In this document: piece after piece, positions 1 through 7,010 of the stretch
Position numbering within the stretch: position 1 is the stretch's first letter
Layout of the letters: each line of letters starts with the position of its first letter
Assembly (NCBI GenBank): GCA_946481135.1
Contig: CAMLMQ010000077.1
Coordinates: forward strand, 1 to 12,127
Length of the DNA stretch: 12,127 nucleotides
Direction of reading: 5' to 3'
Origin: an uncultured Microbacteriaceae bacterium
GTDB lineage: Bacteria > Actinomycetota > Actinomycetes > Actinomycetales > Microbacteriaceae
The notes under the pieces: generated by a model
What the model was told of the DNA's origin: nothing
Database searches by the model: none
Seen by the model: the letters and a program-made list of their open reading frames with translations, nothing else
Program-made: the position numbers and the translations under genes

Positions 1-715
1 CGATCGTCGGCATCACGGTGCCGCTCTTGCCGACGAGCCACTCGGCGGCCTCGATGCCCTCGGGCGTGTTGAACGCGACCGCGGTGCCGTCCTCGGTCAG
101 GAACTCCCCGCCGTTCTGCGCGAGCGCCTTGTAGTACTCGTAGAACGAGACCGGCTGGTGGTCGCCCCACACGCCCGCGGCCTGATCGGTCAGCGCCTCG
201 GCGGCGGCCCGCTCGTCTTCCCAGGTCCAGTCGTTCGTCGGGTAGTCGAGGCCGGCCGCGTCGAAGAGGTCCTTGTTGTAGTAGAGGACGACGTCGGAGA
301 ACGAACTCGGCAGCGCGTACTGCGTGCCGTCGGTCTGGTACGCCTCGAGCAGCGACTCGCGGTAGGCACCCGGGTCGGCGACGGGGATCTCGGCGAGCAC
401 GCCGTCGGCCTGGAACTGCCGGTAGTTGGCGTACTCGATGTCGAAGACGTCGCTCACGGTCCCGGCGGCGAGGTCGGTCTGAAGGGCCGTGCCGTAGTCG
501 CCGTAGGGCAATGTCGTGACCTCGACGGTGATGTCGGGGTTCTCCGCCTCGAACGCGTCGACGATGGCCTGGAGATTCTCCTCGTTGCCTCCGTTCGAGA
601 TGAAGTTGGTGTACGTGATCGTGACGGGGCCGTCGTCGGCGGGCGCGGTGCATCCGGCGAGGGTGAGGCCGCCGATCGCGGCGACGCCGACGACGGCGAG
701 CAGCTTGCGGTTCAT
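1..715 (-). CDS. Sugar ABC transporter solute-binding lipoprotein (family 1), partial
   Basis: This is probably the extracytoplasmic receptor of a CUT1-type carbohydrate importer; it would capture the sugar outside the membrane and deliver it to the two permeases encoded just upstream. The first 238 residues are visible and the C-terminus lies beyond base 1. The N-terminus MNRKLLAVV is followed by a hydrophobic stretch and a lipobox LAGC, giving a lipidated Cys22. The mature part begins APADDGPVTITYTNF and contains features usual in family-1 binding proteins, such as LYYNKDLFDAAGL and a following tryptophan-rich WTWEDERAAAEAL segment. The ATG at 713-715 is preceded by AAGGAGA about 10 bases upstream. 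Family full length is usually 400-450 residues, so roughly half is present. It is the last visible gene of the operon, 76 bases after the second permease. The family call is firm; the substrate cannot be inferred. Confidence 0.93.
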   Translation of the reverse strand, partial: MNRKLLAVVGVAAIGGLTLAGCTAPADDGPVTITYTNFISNGGNEENLQAIVDAFEAENPDITVEVTTLPYGDYGTALQTDLAAGTVSDVFDIEYANYRQFQADGVLAEIPVADPGAYRESLLEAYQTDGTQYALPSSFSDVVLYYNKDLFDAAGLDYPTNDWTWEDERAAAEALTDQAAGVWGDHQPVSFYEYYKALAQNGGEFLTEDGTAVAFNTPEGIEAAEWLVGKSGTVMPTI

Positions 716-725
716 GACTGCGTTG

Positions 726-732
726 TCTCCTT
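726..732 (-). promoter_or_regulatory. Shine-Dalgarno of the solute-binding protein gene
   Basis: The minus strand reads AAGGAGA ten bases before the ATG at 713-715. It is the strongest ribosome-binding site in this operon, in keeping with the need for more binding protein than permease. Confidence 0.7.
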
Positions 733-771
733 GTTCTCGGGGTGAATGGTGCGGTGCTGCGGTGTGGGCTG

Positions 772-805
772 CCGGGATCTCATGAGGGGTCTCACTTGAT
801 CCCGG
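772..805 (-). other. Intercistronic stem-loop at the permease/binding-protein junction
   Basis: CCGGGATC (772-779) and GATCCCGG (798-805) form a perfect 8-base-pair stem. Inside it TGAG (783-786) pairs with CTCA (791-794) around a four-base loop, with a small internal loop between the two stems. In the mRNA the hairpin spans the last codons and the TGA stop of the second permease. No U-tract follows, so it is not a classical intrinsic terminator. By analogy with other importer operons it may block 3' exonucleases or set differential expression of flanking genes; that role is inference. Confidence 0.55.
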
Positions 806-1613
806 AGCTGGCGACGCCCTGGATGACGTATCGCTGGGCGAAGAGGTAGAGCGCGAGCATCGGCAGGATGCTCACGACGGAGCCGGCCATGACGATGTCC
901 CACGCGGTGGTGTACTGGCCCTGCAGCCCGGCGAGCGCGACCGGCAGGGTCTGCAGTTCGGGGCGGCGCAGCACGACGAGGGGCCAGAGGAAGGAGTTCC
1001 AGCTGCCCATGAACGCGAAGACGGCGAGGGTCGCGAGAGCGGGACGGATGTTGGGCAGCACGATGAGAGCGAAGATGCGGAAGTGCCCCGCACCGTCGAG
1101 CGTCGCCGCCTCGTCGAGCTCGCGCGGCACCTGGTTGACGGCCTGCCGCAGCAGGAAGATGCCGAACGCGCTCGCGAACGTCGGCAGCAGGGCGCCGAGG
1201 TAGGTGTTGATGAGGCCGAGCGCCTTGAGTTCGACGAAGAGCGGCACGATGAGCACCTGCAGCGGGATCATCATCGTCGCGAGGTAGATCGCGAAGACGA
1301 CGCCGCGACCGCGGAACGGTAGTCGACTGAAGGCGTAGGCGGCCGTCGCGCTCGTGAACAGCTGCACGACCGTCGTCACGACGGCGAGCCCGAGGCTGTT
1401 GCCGACGATGCGCAGGAACGGGCGCTCCGAGAACAGGCGGGCGTAGGCCTCGAGCGACGGGTCGGTCGGCACGAGCGACGGCGTCATCGTCAGCCCGGCA
1501 CCGGGGGTGATCGACGTGACGATCGTCCACAGGAACGGGAAGAACATGACGGCGGCACCCGCGACGATGACGGCGTGCAGCACGACGGAGCGCGGCGACC
1601 AGCCCCTAGCCAT
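792..1613 (-). CDS. Carbohydrate ABC transporter permease, MalG type (CUT1)
   Basis: This 273-residue integral membrane protein would be one of the two channel subunits of a sugar importer in the cytoplasmic membrane. Hydrophobic segments appear near residues 11-32, 72-94, 106-127, 139-157, 182-206 and 240-261, giving the usual six helices. The EAA loop that docks on the ATPase is clear at about 165-192 (ELDEAATLDGAG, then VLPNIRP). Length fits the MalG family (about 270-300). The ATG at 1611-1613 lies inside the end of the preceding permease gene, an 8-base overlap that suggests translational coupling; the ribosome-binding site is only a weak GGTGG. A hairpin covers its stop codon. No ATPase gene is visible beside it, which is common for CUT1 systems using a shared MsmX-like ATPase. 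Confidence 0.95.
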   Translation of the reverse strand: MARGWSPRSVVLHAVIVAGAAVMFFPFLWTIVTSITPGAGLTMTPSLVPTDPSLEAYARLFSERPFLRIVGNSLGLAVVTTVVQLFTSATAAYAFSRLPFRGRGVVFAIYLATMMIPLQVLIVPLFVELKALGLINTYLGALLPTFASAFGIFLLRQAVNQVPRELDEAATLDGAGHFRIFALIVLPNIRPALATLAVFAFMGSWNSFLWPLVVLRRPELQTLPVALAGLQGQYTTAWDIVMAGSVVSILPMLALYLFAQRYVIQGVASSGIK

Positions 1614-2547
1614 AGGTCACCCACCGGCGCTGCCCGATGATCTGCACGACCGTCACGCCGAGCACGACGACGAAGAGCATCCAGGAGAGGGCGGATGCCT
1701 CTCCCGCCGCTCCGTAGCGGAAGGTCAGGTCGTAGATCTGCTGCACGACGACCTGGGACGCGCCCGCCGGGCCTCCGCCGGTCATCGCGTACACCTGGTC
1801 GAAGACCTGGAAGCCGTTGATGAGCGAGATGACGAGCACGAAGAAGGTGCTCGGGCTGAGCAGCGGCAGGGTGACGCTCCACAGGCGGCGCCACCATCCC
1901 GCCCCGTCGACGCGTGCCGCGTCCTCCAGCTCGGTATTGATCGCCTGCAGTCCCGCGAGCAGGATCACCATGACGAAGCCGAGGTCTTTCCAGACCGACG
2001 CGAGGATGACCGACGGCATCGCCCAGTAGGGGTCGGTCCACCAGCCGGGGCCGTCGACGCCGATCCAGCCGAGCGCGGTGTTGACGACGCCGTTGGCGGG
2101 GTTGAGCAGCCAGCGCCAGATGAGGGCGACGACGATCCACGACGTGACGACCGGCAGGAAGTAGACGCCCCGCCAGAACGCCCGACCCTTCAGGCGGCTG
2201 TTGAGCGCGAGGGCGAGGAACAGCCCACCGACGTAGACGAGGGGCAGGTAGCCGCCGATGTAGAAGAGCGTGTGGAGGAAGACATCCGCGGTCACCGGGT
2301 CGGTGAGCAGCTGCGCGTAGTTGTCGAACCCGACGAAGACGGGCTCGCGGATGAGGTTCCACTCGGTGAGGCTCACCCACGCCGCGGCGACCATCGGGCC
2401 GAGCGTGAACATCGTGAGCGGGATCGCCGACGGCAGCAGGAACGCGAGCACGACGAGCGCATAGCGCACCCGCCCGCGACGCACGGGGCGGCGCGGAGCC
2501 ACGTCGGCGCGGTCGACGAGGCTCGTCTGCAGGGTGGAGACGCTCAT
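1606..2547 (-). CDS. Carbohydrate ABC transporter permease, MalF type (CUT1)
   Basis: This 313-residue membrane protein is the second channel subunit, pairing with the MalG-type protein encoded next. A basic N-terminus (RRPVRRGRVRY, about 19-29) precedes the first helix at about 30-57. Further hydrophobic segments lie near 93-116, 127-146, 177-200, 231-250 and 287-305. The EAA loop is at about 206-232 (ELEDAARVDGAGWWRRLW). YAMTGGGPAGASQ near 253-265 is typical of MalF/UgpA-type proteins. The start MSVSTLQTS was chosen because its ATG overlaps the ROK stop as ATGA (bases 2544-2547). The open frame runs on upstream to 3024, but that part is an arginine-rich shadow of the ROK gene. The operon arrangement implies translation coupled to the regulator. 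Confidence 0.95.
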   Translation of the reverse strand: MSVSTLQTSLVDRADVAPRRPVRRGRVRYALVVLAFLLPSAIPLTMFTLGPMVAAAWVSLTEWNLIREPVFVGFDNYAQLLTDPVTADVFLHTLFYIGGYLPLVYVGGLFLALALNSRLKGRAFWRGVYFLPVVTSWIVVALIWRWLLNPANGVVNTALGWIGVDGPGWWTDPYWAMPSVILASVWKDLGFVMVILLAGLQAINTELEDAARVDGAGWWRRLWSVTLPLLSPSTFFVLVISLINGFQVFDQVYAMTGGGPAGASQVVVQQIYDLTFRYGAAGEASALSWMLFVVVLGVTVVQIIGQRRWVTYG

Positions 2548-3761
2548 CGGTCGCCTTCGGGCACCGAGTGCTCGACGAGGCGCTCGCGCACGAGCCGGCC
2601 CTGGTCGCCCGCGACGCCGTCGGAGTCGAACGGGGTCGCGAGCACGAGCGCGGCGGCGCCCTGCGCCCAGCTCTCGTCCTGCCAGGTCTCGACGACGACG
2701 CCGATGCCGCGACGCAGCGGCAGCAGCGCCGAACGGAAGGCGGGTTCGAAACCGTAGGCCCAATGCGGCCAGGCGGCCGTGCCCTCGCCGAGCAGGATCA
2801 CGAGCTCGGGGTCGAGCACCTGCACGACCCCCGCGAGGGTGCGGCCGAGCAGGTGGCCCGCCTCGCCGAACAGGGCGGTCGCGGCCGCATCGCCCTCGTC
2901 GGCCGCGGCCCGCAGGGCGGCCATGCCCGCGCCCGCTCCGATGACACCGCGCTCGCGCGCCGTGCGCACGAGCGCCGCCTCGCCGATGACGGCTTCGAGG
3001 CATCCGGTGTTGCCGCAGCTGCACACGGGGCCGGCCTCGAGCACCGGCGTGTGGCCGATCTCTCCGGCGCCGCCCGTGGAGCCGCGCAGTACGACCCCGT
3101 CGACCACGAAGCCGGCGCCCACACCGGTACCGATCGTGACGACGAGGAAGCTCGTGTGCCGACGCCCGACGCCGTAGAGCCGTTCGGCCATGGCGAGGGC
3201 GTTGACGTTGTTCTCGACGATGACGGGCAGGCCGAGTTCGCGGCGCAGCGTCGCGCCGAGCGGTGCCTGGTTCCAGCCGAGCTGGGTGGAGTCGACGAGG
3301 CCGCTGCCCTGGCGGTCGACGCTGCCGGGCACGCCCACGCCGACGCCGAGCAGCCGGGTCGACGCGCCCCCGGCGATGAAGCGGGCGAGCAGCCCGGCGA
3401 GGTCGGCGAGGTACGTCGAGGCCGCGGCGTCGAACGGCTCGCTCGCGCTGCGCACCACGGCGCCGTCGATGCCGACCTCGACGAACGCGACGTGGTCGGC
3501 GACGACCTTCACCCCGATCGCGCGGGCGTCGGAGGCGGCGAGACCGAGCATGCGGGCGGGTCGGCCGCCCTGTGACGGCGAGTGGTCGAGCTCGACGATG
3601 AGTCCCTCTGCGAGGAGATCTTTCGCGAGCTGGGTGAGCGACGCCGGCGACAGGCCGAGCTGACGGGCGAGGTCGGCGCGCGAGGCCGGACCCTGGGCGC
3701 CGAGGTGCGCGAGGATCGCGGAGCGGTTCACATCCGCTCGTGCGCTGGGCCGGATCGCCAT
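2544..3761 (-). CDS. ROK-family transcriptional repressor
   Basis: This 405-residue cytoplasmic regulator probably controls the sugar importer in response to a sugar or sugar phosphate. Residues about 10-55 form the N-terminal winged helix-turn-helix (SRADLARQLGLSPASLTQLAKDL). The sugar-kinase-like fold follows, with GVGVPGSVD at 141-149, the phosphate-binding-like IGTGVGAGF at 210-218, and the ROK zinc motif formed by His237, Cys247, Cys249 and Cys254 (CSCGNTGCLE). Where ROK kinases carry the catalytic Asp, this protein reads ENNVNA (183-188), so it is likely a regulator without kinase activity. The ATG at 3759-3761 was chosen because AGGAGA lies 5 bases upstream and MAIRPSARADVNR begins like other ROK repressors. 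The longer frame to 3896 would cross the promoter. Its stop overlaps the first permease start. Confidence 0.95.
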   Translation of the reverse strand: MAIRPSARADVNRSAILAHLGAQGPASRADLARQLGLSPASLTQLAKDLLAEGLIVELDHSPSQGGRPARMLGLAASDARAIGVKVVADHVAFVEVGIDGAVVRSASEPFDAAASTYLADLAGLLARFIAGGASTRLLGVGVGVPGSVDRQGSGLVDSTQLGWNQAPLGATLRRELGLPVIVENNVNALAMAERLYGVGRRHTSFLVVTIGTGVGAGFVVDGVVLRGSTGGAGEIGHTPVLEAGPVCSCGNTGCLEAVIGEAALVRTARERGVIGAGAGMAALRAAADEGDAAATALFGEAGHLLGRTLAGVVQVLDPELVILLGEGTAAWPHWAYGFEPAFRSALLPLRRGIGVVVETWQDESWAQGAAALVLATPFDSDGVAGDQGRLVRERLVEHSVPEGDR

Positions 3762-3766
3762 CGATC

Positions 3767-3772
3767 TCTCCT
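3767..3772 (-). promoter_or_regulatory. Shine-Dalgarno of the ROK gene
   Basis: AGGAGA on the minus strand, 5 bases before the ATG at 3759-3761. It decides the start in favour of the 405-residue product. It also lies within the 3' arm of the inverted repeat at 3768-3793. Confidence 0.75.
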
Positions 3773-3793
3773 GACTTGGGGTTACTTCAGGAG
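3768..3793 (-). promoter_or_regulatory. Inverted repeat overlapping the ROK ribosome-binding site
   Basis: CTCCTGA (3768-3774) and TCAGGAG (3787-3793) are a perfect 7-base inverted repeat separated by 12 bases. In the minus-strand transcript the later copy contains the AGGAG of the ROK Shine-Dalgarno, so pairing would hide it. It could instead be a pair of protein-binding half-sites in DNA. Whether the 5' arm is fully transcribed depends on the exact start site, predicted near 3789. Confidence 0.4.
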
Positions 3794-3796
3794 TAA
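3782..3796. promoter_or_regulatory. Putative ROK operator palindrome
   Basis: TTACT (3782-3786) and AGTAA (3792-3796) are inverted around a 5-base centre. The site is A/T-rich in an otherwise G/C-rich region and sits directly downstream of the predicted -10 box, overlapping the likely transcription start. That position fits an operator for autorepression by the ROK protein. Binding is inferred, not shown. Confidence 0.5.
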
Positions 3797-3824
3797 ATAA
3801 AGCAGGCAACAAAGCGCGCGTCAA
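3796..3824 (-). promoter_or_regulatory. Promoter of the ROK-permease-binding protein operon
   Basis: On the minus strand TTGACG (3819-3824) matches the -35 consensus at five of six positions. TTTATT (3796-3801) matches the -10 at four of six, with the ideal 17-base spacing. Transcription would start near 3789, leaving a leader of about 28 bases before the ROK ATG. It is the clearest sigma-70-type promoter found in the window. Confidence 0.6.
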
Positions 3825-3883
3825 GCTGGAGTCGGTCGCGACGGCGCACCCTCGCGTCATCCCGCGGCGGAGCGGGCGCGGCA

Positions 3884-3889
3884 TAGACT
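3884..3889 (+). promoter_or_regulatory. Possible -10 box for the FtsX-type ABC operon
   Basis: TAGACT lies 37 bases before the GTG start at 3927 and matches the -10 consensus at four of six positions. No convincing -35 box is seen at 16-19 bases upstream, so this is tentative. The divergent layout requires some plus-strand promoter between the ROK gene and 3927, unless transcription enters from elsewhere. Confidence 0.25.
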
Positions 3890-3926
3890 CAGGCAACTCT
3901 CCGAACGCGAGCGAGGTTCATCAGAC

Positions 3927-6900
3927 GTGTCGCCGACGTTCACGCGCGTGCGCGAACACGCCGGGTGGTTCGCCGCGCTCTTCGTCACGGCCACACTCGT
4001 CGCCGGGTTGGGCGCGGGCGTCACCGCGCTGCTCGAACGCCAGGCCGTCGAGGGCCTGCGCTCGGGACTCACCGACGGCGCAGGGGCCTACGAGGGGCTG
4101 CGCGTGGGCCTGCCCCTCGACGCCGATGCCGACGAGCAGGACACGCAGGTGCGGGCGATGCTCGGTCGTCGGTTCGAATCCGTCACCGTGCCGGTCGAGG
4201 TCGACCGCACGGTCCAGGTCGACGTCGACGGCATCCCCGACGGCGGCACGCTGCGGCGGGTGACCGTGCTCGCCCTCGAGGATGCCGAAGAGCGCCTCGA
4301 CCTCGTCGACGGCGACTGGCCGGGCGACGACGAGGTGCTCGTGCAGGCCGACGCGGCCGTCGAACTCGGCCTCGCCCCGGGGTCGACGCTCGAACTGGAG
4401 GGCACGCCGTTCCGCGTCTCCGGCACGTGGCGGCCGGTCGACCGCCTCGACCCGCGGTGGCTGGGTGACGCCATCGTCGACACGGGTCGCTCGGGCAGCG
4501 CGTTCGGGCCCGTCGTCGTTCCCGAGTCGGTGCTCGCGGCGTGGGACGAGGTCGAGCCCCAGGCCCGCTGGACCGTCGTGCCCGAGCTGTCGAGCGCCGA
4601 CATCGCCGATCTCGCCGCGATCCCGGCCGCCTGGACCACCCTCCACCGCGGGTGGGAGGGTGAGGAGGGCGGCCTCACCGGTCTCGCCAAGAGCGGGCGG
4701 CTTCTGCAGACGGTCGACGAGCTGCAGAGCCGGGTCGCGGCGTTCCGCGCCGTCGAGCCGCTCGCACTGCTCCTGCTCGGCGCGATCGCGGTCGTCACGT
4801 TCACGCAGCTCGCCCGCCTGCTCACGACCCTCCGCGCCGACGAGACGGCACTGCTCTGGTCGCGCGGAGCGTCCGCCCTCGGCCTCGCGACGCGCACCGC
4901 GGTCGAGGTCGCCGCGGTGGCGGCCCTCGGGTCGCTGCTCGGCGTCGCCGCCGCCGTCGGCGTGCTGCAGCTCGTCTCCGACGGGCCCTTCCCGCCGCTG
5001 ACGACGCTGCTCGTGCCGTGCCTCGTCACCACGGCCTTCGCCGCCGCGACCGCCGCGCTCAGCACGGCGCAGAACGCGCTGCGCCAGACCGCGCGCGAAC
5101 CGTCCGACGGCGGCGCACGGCGCCGTCGCGTCGCGGGCGGCGGTCTGCTCGTGCTCGCCGTCGCGACGGCCGCGCTGTCGGTGTGGCAACTGCGCCTGTA
5201 CGGCAGCCCGGTCACGCCGACCGCGGACGGCGGCTCCGCGATCGACCCCGTCACGGCACCCGCACCCGCACTCACGCTCGTCGCCGTCTCCCTCGCGGCC
5301 CTCGCCTTGCATCCCGCCGTCGCGCGTCTCGACGAACGTCTCGCGCATCGCGCGGGCGTGGGGCGTCTGCTCACCGCCCGCACGGTCGCCCGACGACCCG
5401 AGCTCGTCGCCGCCCCCGTGCTCATCGTCGCACTCGGGGTGGGGTCGCTCGTCACCGCAGCCGGCTACCAGGCCACCTGGTCGTCGACGTTCACCCTGGC
5501 CGCACAGCTGCGCGCCGGCGCCGACGTGCGTGTCTCCACCGACGCCCCTGGACTCCCCGCGACCACCGTCGACGGCCTGCGCGGACTTCCCGGCGTGACC
5601 GGCATCGCACCCGTGGCGATCGAGACGCTCCAGTTCGGCGCCGGCTCGGGCACGATCGTCGCGGTCGCCCCCGATGCGCTGCGCGACGTCGCCTCGAGGA
5701 TGCCGGCATCCTTCGACCTCGACGGCGCGTCCGAGGCGATCCGGATCGAGGACCGTGCCCCGGTGCTTCCCGCCGACACGCGCACCGTCACGCTCGCGGT
5801 CGAGACCGAGGGCCTCGCGCTCCCGGCCCGATTCTCGGCGATCCTGCGCGACTCGTACGGGCTGCTCGAGGTCGTCGCGCTCGAGGTCGTGGAGACGACA
5901 GCGGACCCGGCCGATCCGCGACTCGCGACGACGACCTACCGCGGCGCCGTACCCGATGGATCGGGGCGCGAGCTCCGCCTCGCCTCGCTCGAGGCCCGCG
6001 TGCCCCCGGCGGCGGTCGTGGCGTCGGAGGTGGGATCGGTCGAAGTCCTCGGCTTCCGCGCAGAGACGGCTTCCGGGGCGGTCGAGGTGCCGTTCGACGG
6101 CGTGTGGTATCCCGACTCGCCGGGTTCGAGCCCCGATCCGGCGACGCCGCTCGACGACGAGCGGGTGGGGTTCGGCGTCGGCGAGATGACCGACCGCGTG
6201 CGGCTCACCCCCACGTTCGACGGAACGTGGCGCGACCAGCTGCTGCCGGCCGTCGTCGTCTCGCAGGCCCTCGCCGATCGCTACGACGTCGCGATCGGCG
6301 ACACGCTGAACTTCTCCGTGCGCGCGGGCACCGGACTCCGGGTGCGCATCGACGGCATCCTCCCCGCCATCCCGACGTCGCGCAACGCCGTCGCGCTGCT
6401 GCTCGACCTCGGGCTGCTGCAGCACTACGACTTGCGCCTCAGCGAGGCGCAGCCCGACCCGATGAGCCTCTGGATCGCGACCGACGACGTGGCGGCGACG
6501 GTGGCGGGAGCCCGCGACATCCTGCCGGCGAACGGCCGCATCGACCCGGCGGCCGACCCCGCGGGCGCCGAACTGCTCGGTGCTGCGACGACCGCCCTCT
6601 GGATCACGGCGCTGGGCTGCGCGACGCTCGCGGTCGCGGGCGTGATCGCTGCGGGGCGGGCGCTGCGTCGCGATCGCCGGCGCGGCATCGCGATCCTCCG
6701 CGTGCTCGGACTCAGCCCCGGGGCGCAGGCGGTGATGCGGGCGCGCGAACTCGGCGTGGTCATCGCGTACGGCGGCCTCGCCGGGCTGATCGCCGGCGGG
6801 GCGGTCGTGCTCCTCACGGTCGGCCCCATCGCGCGCGCGGCGGTGCCGCGCCTCGACCCCGCGGTACCGACCGCGGTCGCCGTCGAGCTCGGCCCGCTCG

Positions 6901-7010
6901 GCCTCTCCCTGCTCGCCCTCGCGGTCGCCTTCGCCGCCGTGCTCGTCGCCGCCGGCGCCGACGCGCTGCGCGAGTCGCGCACGGCATCCCCCGCCGAGGA
7001 GTCCCGATGA
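3927..7010 (+). CDS. FtsX-like ABC transporter permease, large (permease 1)
   Basis: This 1027-residue membrane protein belongs to the FtsX/MacB/LolC class, whose members transmit ATPase motion across the membrane to move or release lipids, peptides or membrane-bound substrates. One helix at about 13-35 is followed by an extracytoplasmic domain (about 36-275). Next come hydrophobic segments near 277-300, 325-350, 358-381, 403-422, 447-466 and 492-515, a second large external domain (about 516-887), and three C-terminal helices (888-911, 940-968, 985-1011), ten in all. WSRGASALGL (311-320) and RGIAILRVLGLSPGAQ (919-934) are the cytoplasmic loop motifs typical of FtsX modules. The GTG start at 3927 is the first possible in this frame and has GCGAGG 10 bases upstream. 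Its stop overlaps the next start as ATGA. Substrate unknown. Confidence 0.9.
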   Translation: MSPTFTRVREHAGWFAALFVTATLVAGLGAGVTALLERQAVEGLRSGLTDGAGAYEGLRVGLPLDADADEQDTQVRAMLGRRFESVTVPVEVDRTVQVDVDGIPDGGTLRRVTVLALEDAEERLDLVDGDWPGDDEVLVQADAAVELGLAPGSTLELEGTPFRVSGTWRPVDRLDPRWLGDAIVDTGRSGSAFGPVVVPESVLAAWDEVEPQARWTVVPELSSADIADLAAIPAAWTTLHRGWEGEEGGLTGLAKSGRLLQTVDELQSRVAAFRAVEPLALLLLGAIAVVTFTQLARLLTTLRADETALLWSRGASALGLATRTAVEVAAVAALGSLLGVAAAVGVLQLVSDGPFPPLTTLLVPCLVTTAFAAATAALSTAQNALRQTAREPSDGGARRRRVAGGGLLVLAVATAALSVWQLRLYGSPVTPTADGGSAIDPVTAPAPALTLVAVSLAALALHPAVARLDERLAHRAGVGRLLTARTVARRPELVAAPVLIVALGVGSLVTAAGYQATWSSTFTLAAQLRAGADVRVSTDAPGLPATTVDGLRGLPGVTGIAPVAIETLQFGAGSGTIVAVAPDALRDVASRMPASFDLDGASEAIRIEDRAPVLPADTRTVTLAVETEGLALPARFSAILRDSYGLLEVVALEVVETTADPADPRLATTTYRGAVPDGSGRELRLASLEARVPPAAVVASEVGSVEVLGFRAETASGAVEVPFDGVWYPDSPGSSPDPATPLDDERVGFGVGEMTDRVRLTPTFDGTWRDQLLPAVVVSQALADRYDVAIGDTLNFSVRAGTGLRVRIDGILPAIPTSRNAVALLLDLGLLQHYDLRLSEAQPDPMSLWIATDDVAATVAGARDILPANGRIDPAADPAGAELLGAATTALWITALGCATLAVAGVIAAGRALRRDRRRGIAILRVLGLSPGAQAVMRARELGVVIAYGGLAGLIAGGAVVLLTVGPIARAAVPRLDPAVPTAVAVELGPLGLSLLALAVAFAAVLVAAGADALRESRTASPAEESR
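5697..5712. repeat. Perfect 16-base palindrome inside permease 1
   Basis: AGGATGCCGGCATCCT is its own reverse complement. It joins two copies of the heptamer GGATGCC head to head, and this heptamer recurs elsewhere in the window. It lies in coding sequence (Arg-Met-Pro-Ala-Ser), so it may be chance or a DNA-level motif. Confidence 0.5.
6996..7001 (+). promoter_or_regulatory. Shine-Dalgarno of permease 2
   Basis: GAGGAG sits 5 bases before the ATG at 7007, inside the end of permease 1. It supports this start over earlier codons in the same long open frame, which are antisense-like shadow sequence. Confidence 0.7.

Noticed and set aside
1507..2757. 416-codon plus-strand frame across the two sugar permeases
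   Set aside because: Highly charged, low-complexity translation opposite well-recognised MalF and MalG proteins; a G+C-bias artefact.
3861..3876. CCCGC...GCGGG inverted repeat upstream of permease 1
   Set aside because: Only five base pairs of pure G/C in a very G/C-rich region; expected by chance and without supporting context.
3762..3896. 45-residue N-terminal extension of the ROK protein
   Set aside because: It would run through the predicted promoter and operator and lacks similarity to ROK N-termini; the ATG at 3759-3761 has a proper Shine-Dalgarno sequence.
3921..6425. 834-codon open frame antisense to permease 1
   Set aside because: Composition is low-complexity Arg/Gly/Asp/Glu-rich with no domain pattern. 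It mirrors the codon bias of the real gene on the other strand, which has clear FtsX features.
5018..7006. Upstream extension of the permease 2 reading frame
   Set aside because: It overlaps permease 1 out of frame and is arginine-rich. The start at 7007 has a good ribosome-binding site and an ATGA overlap.
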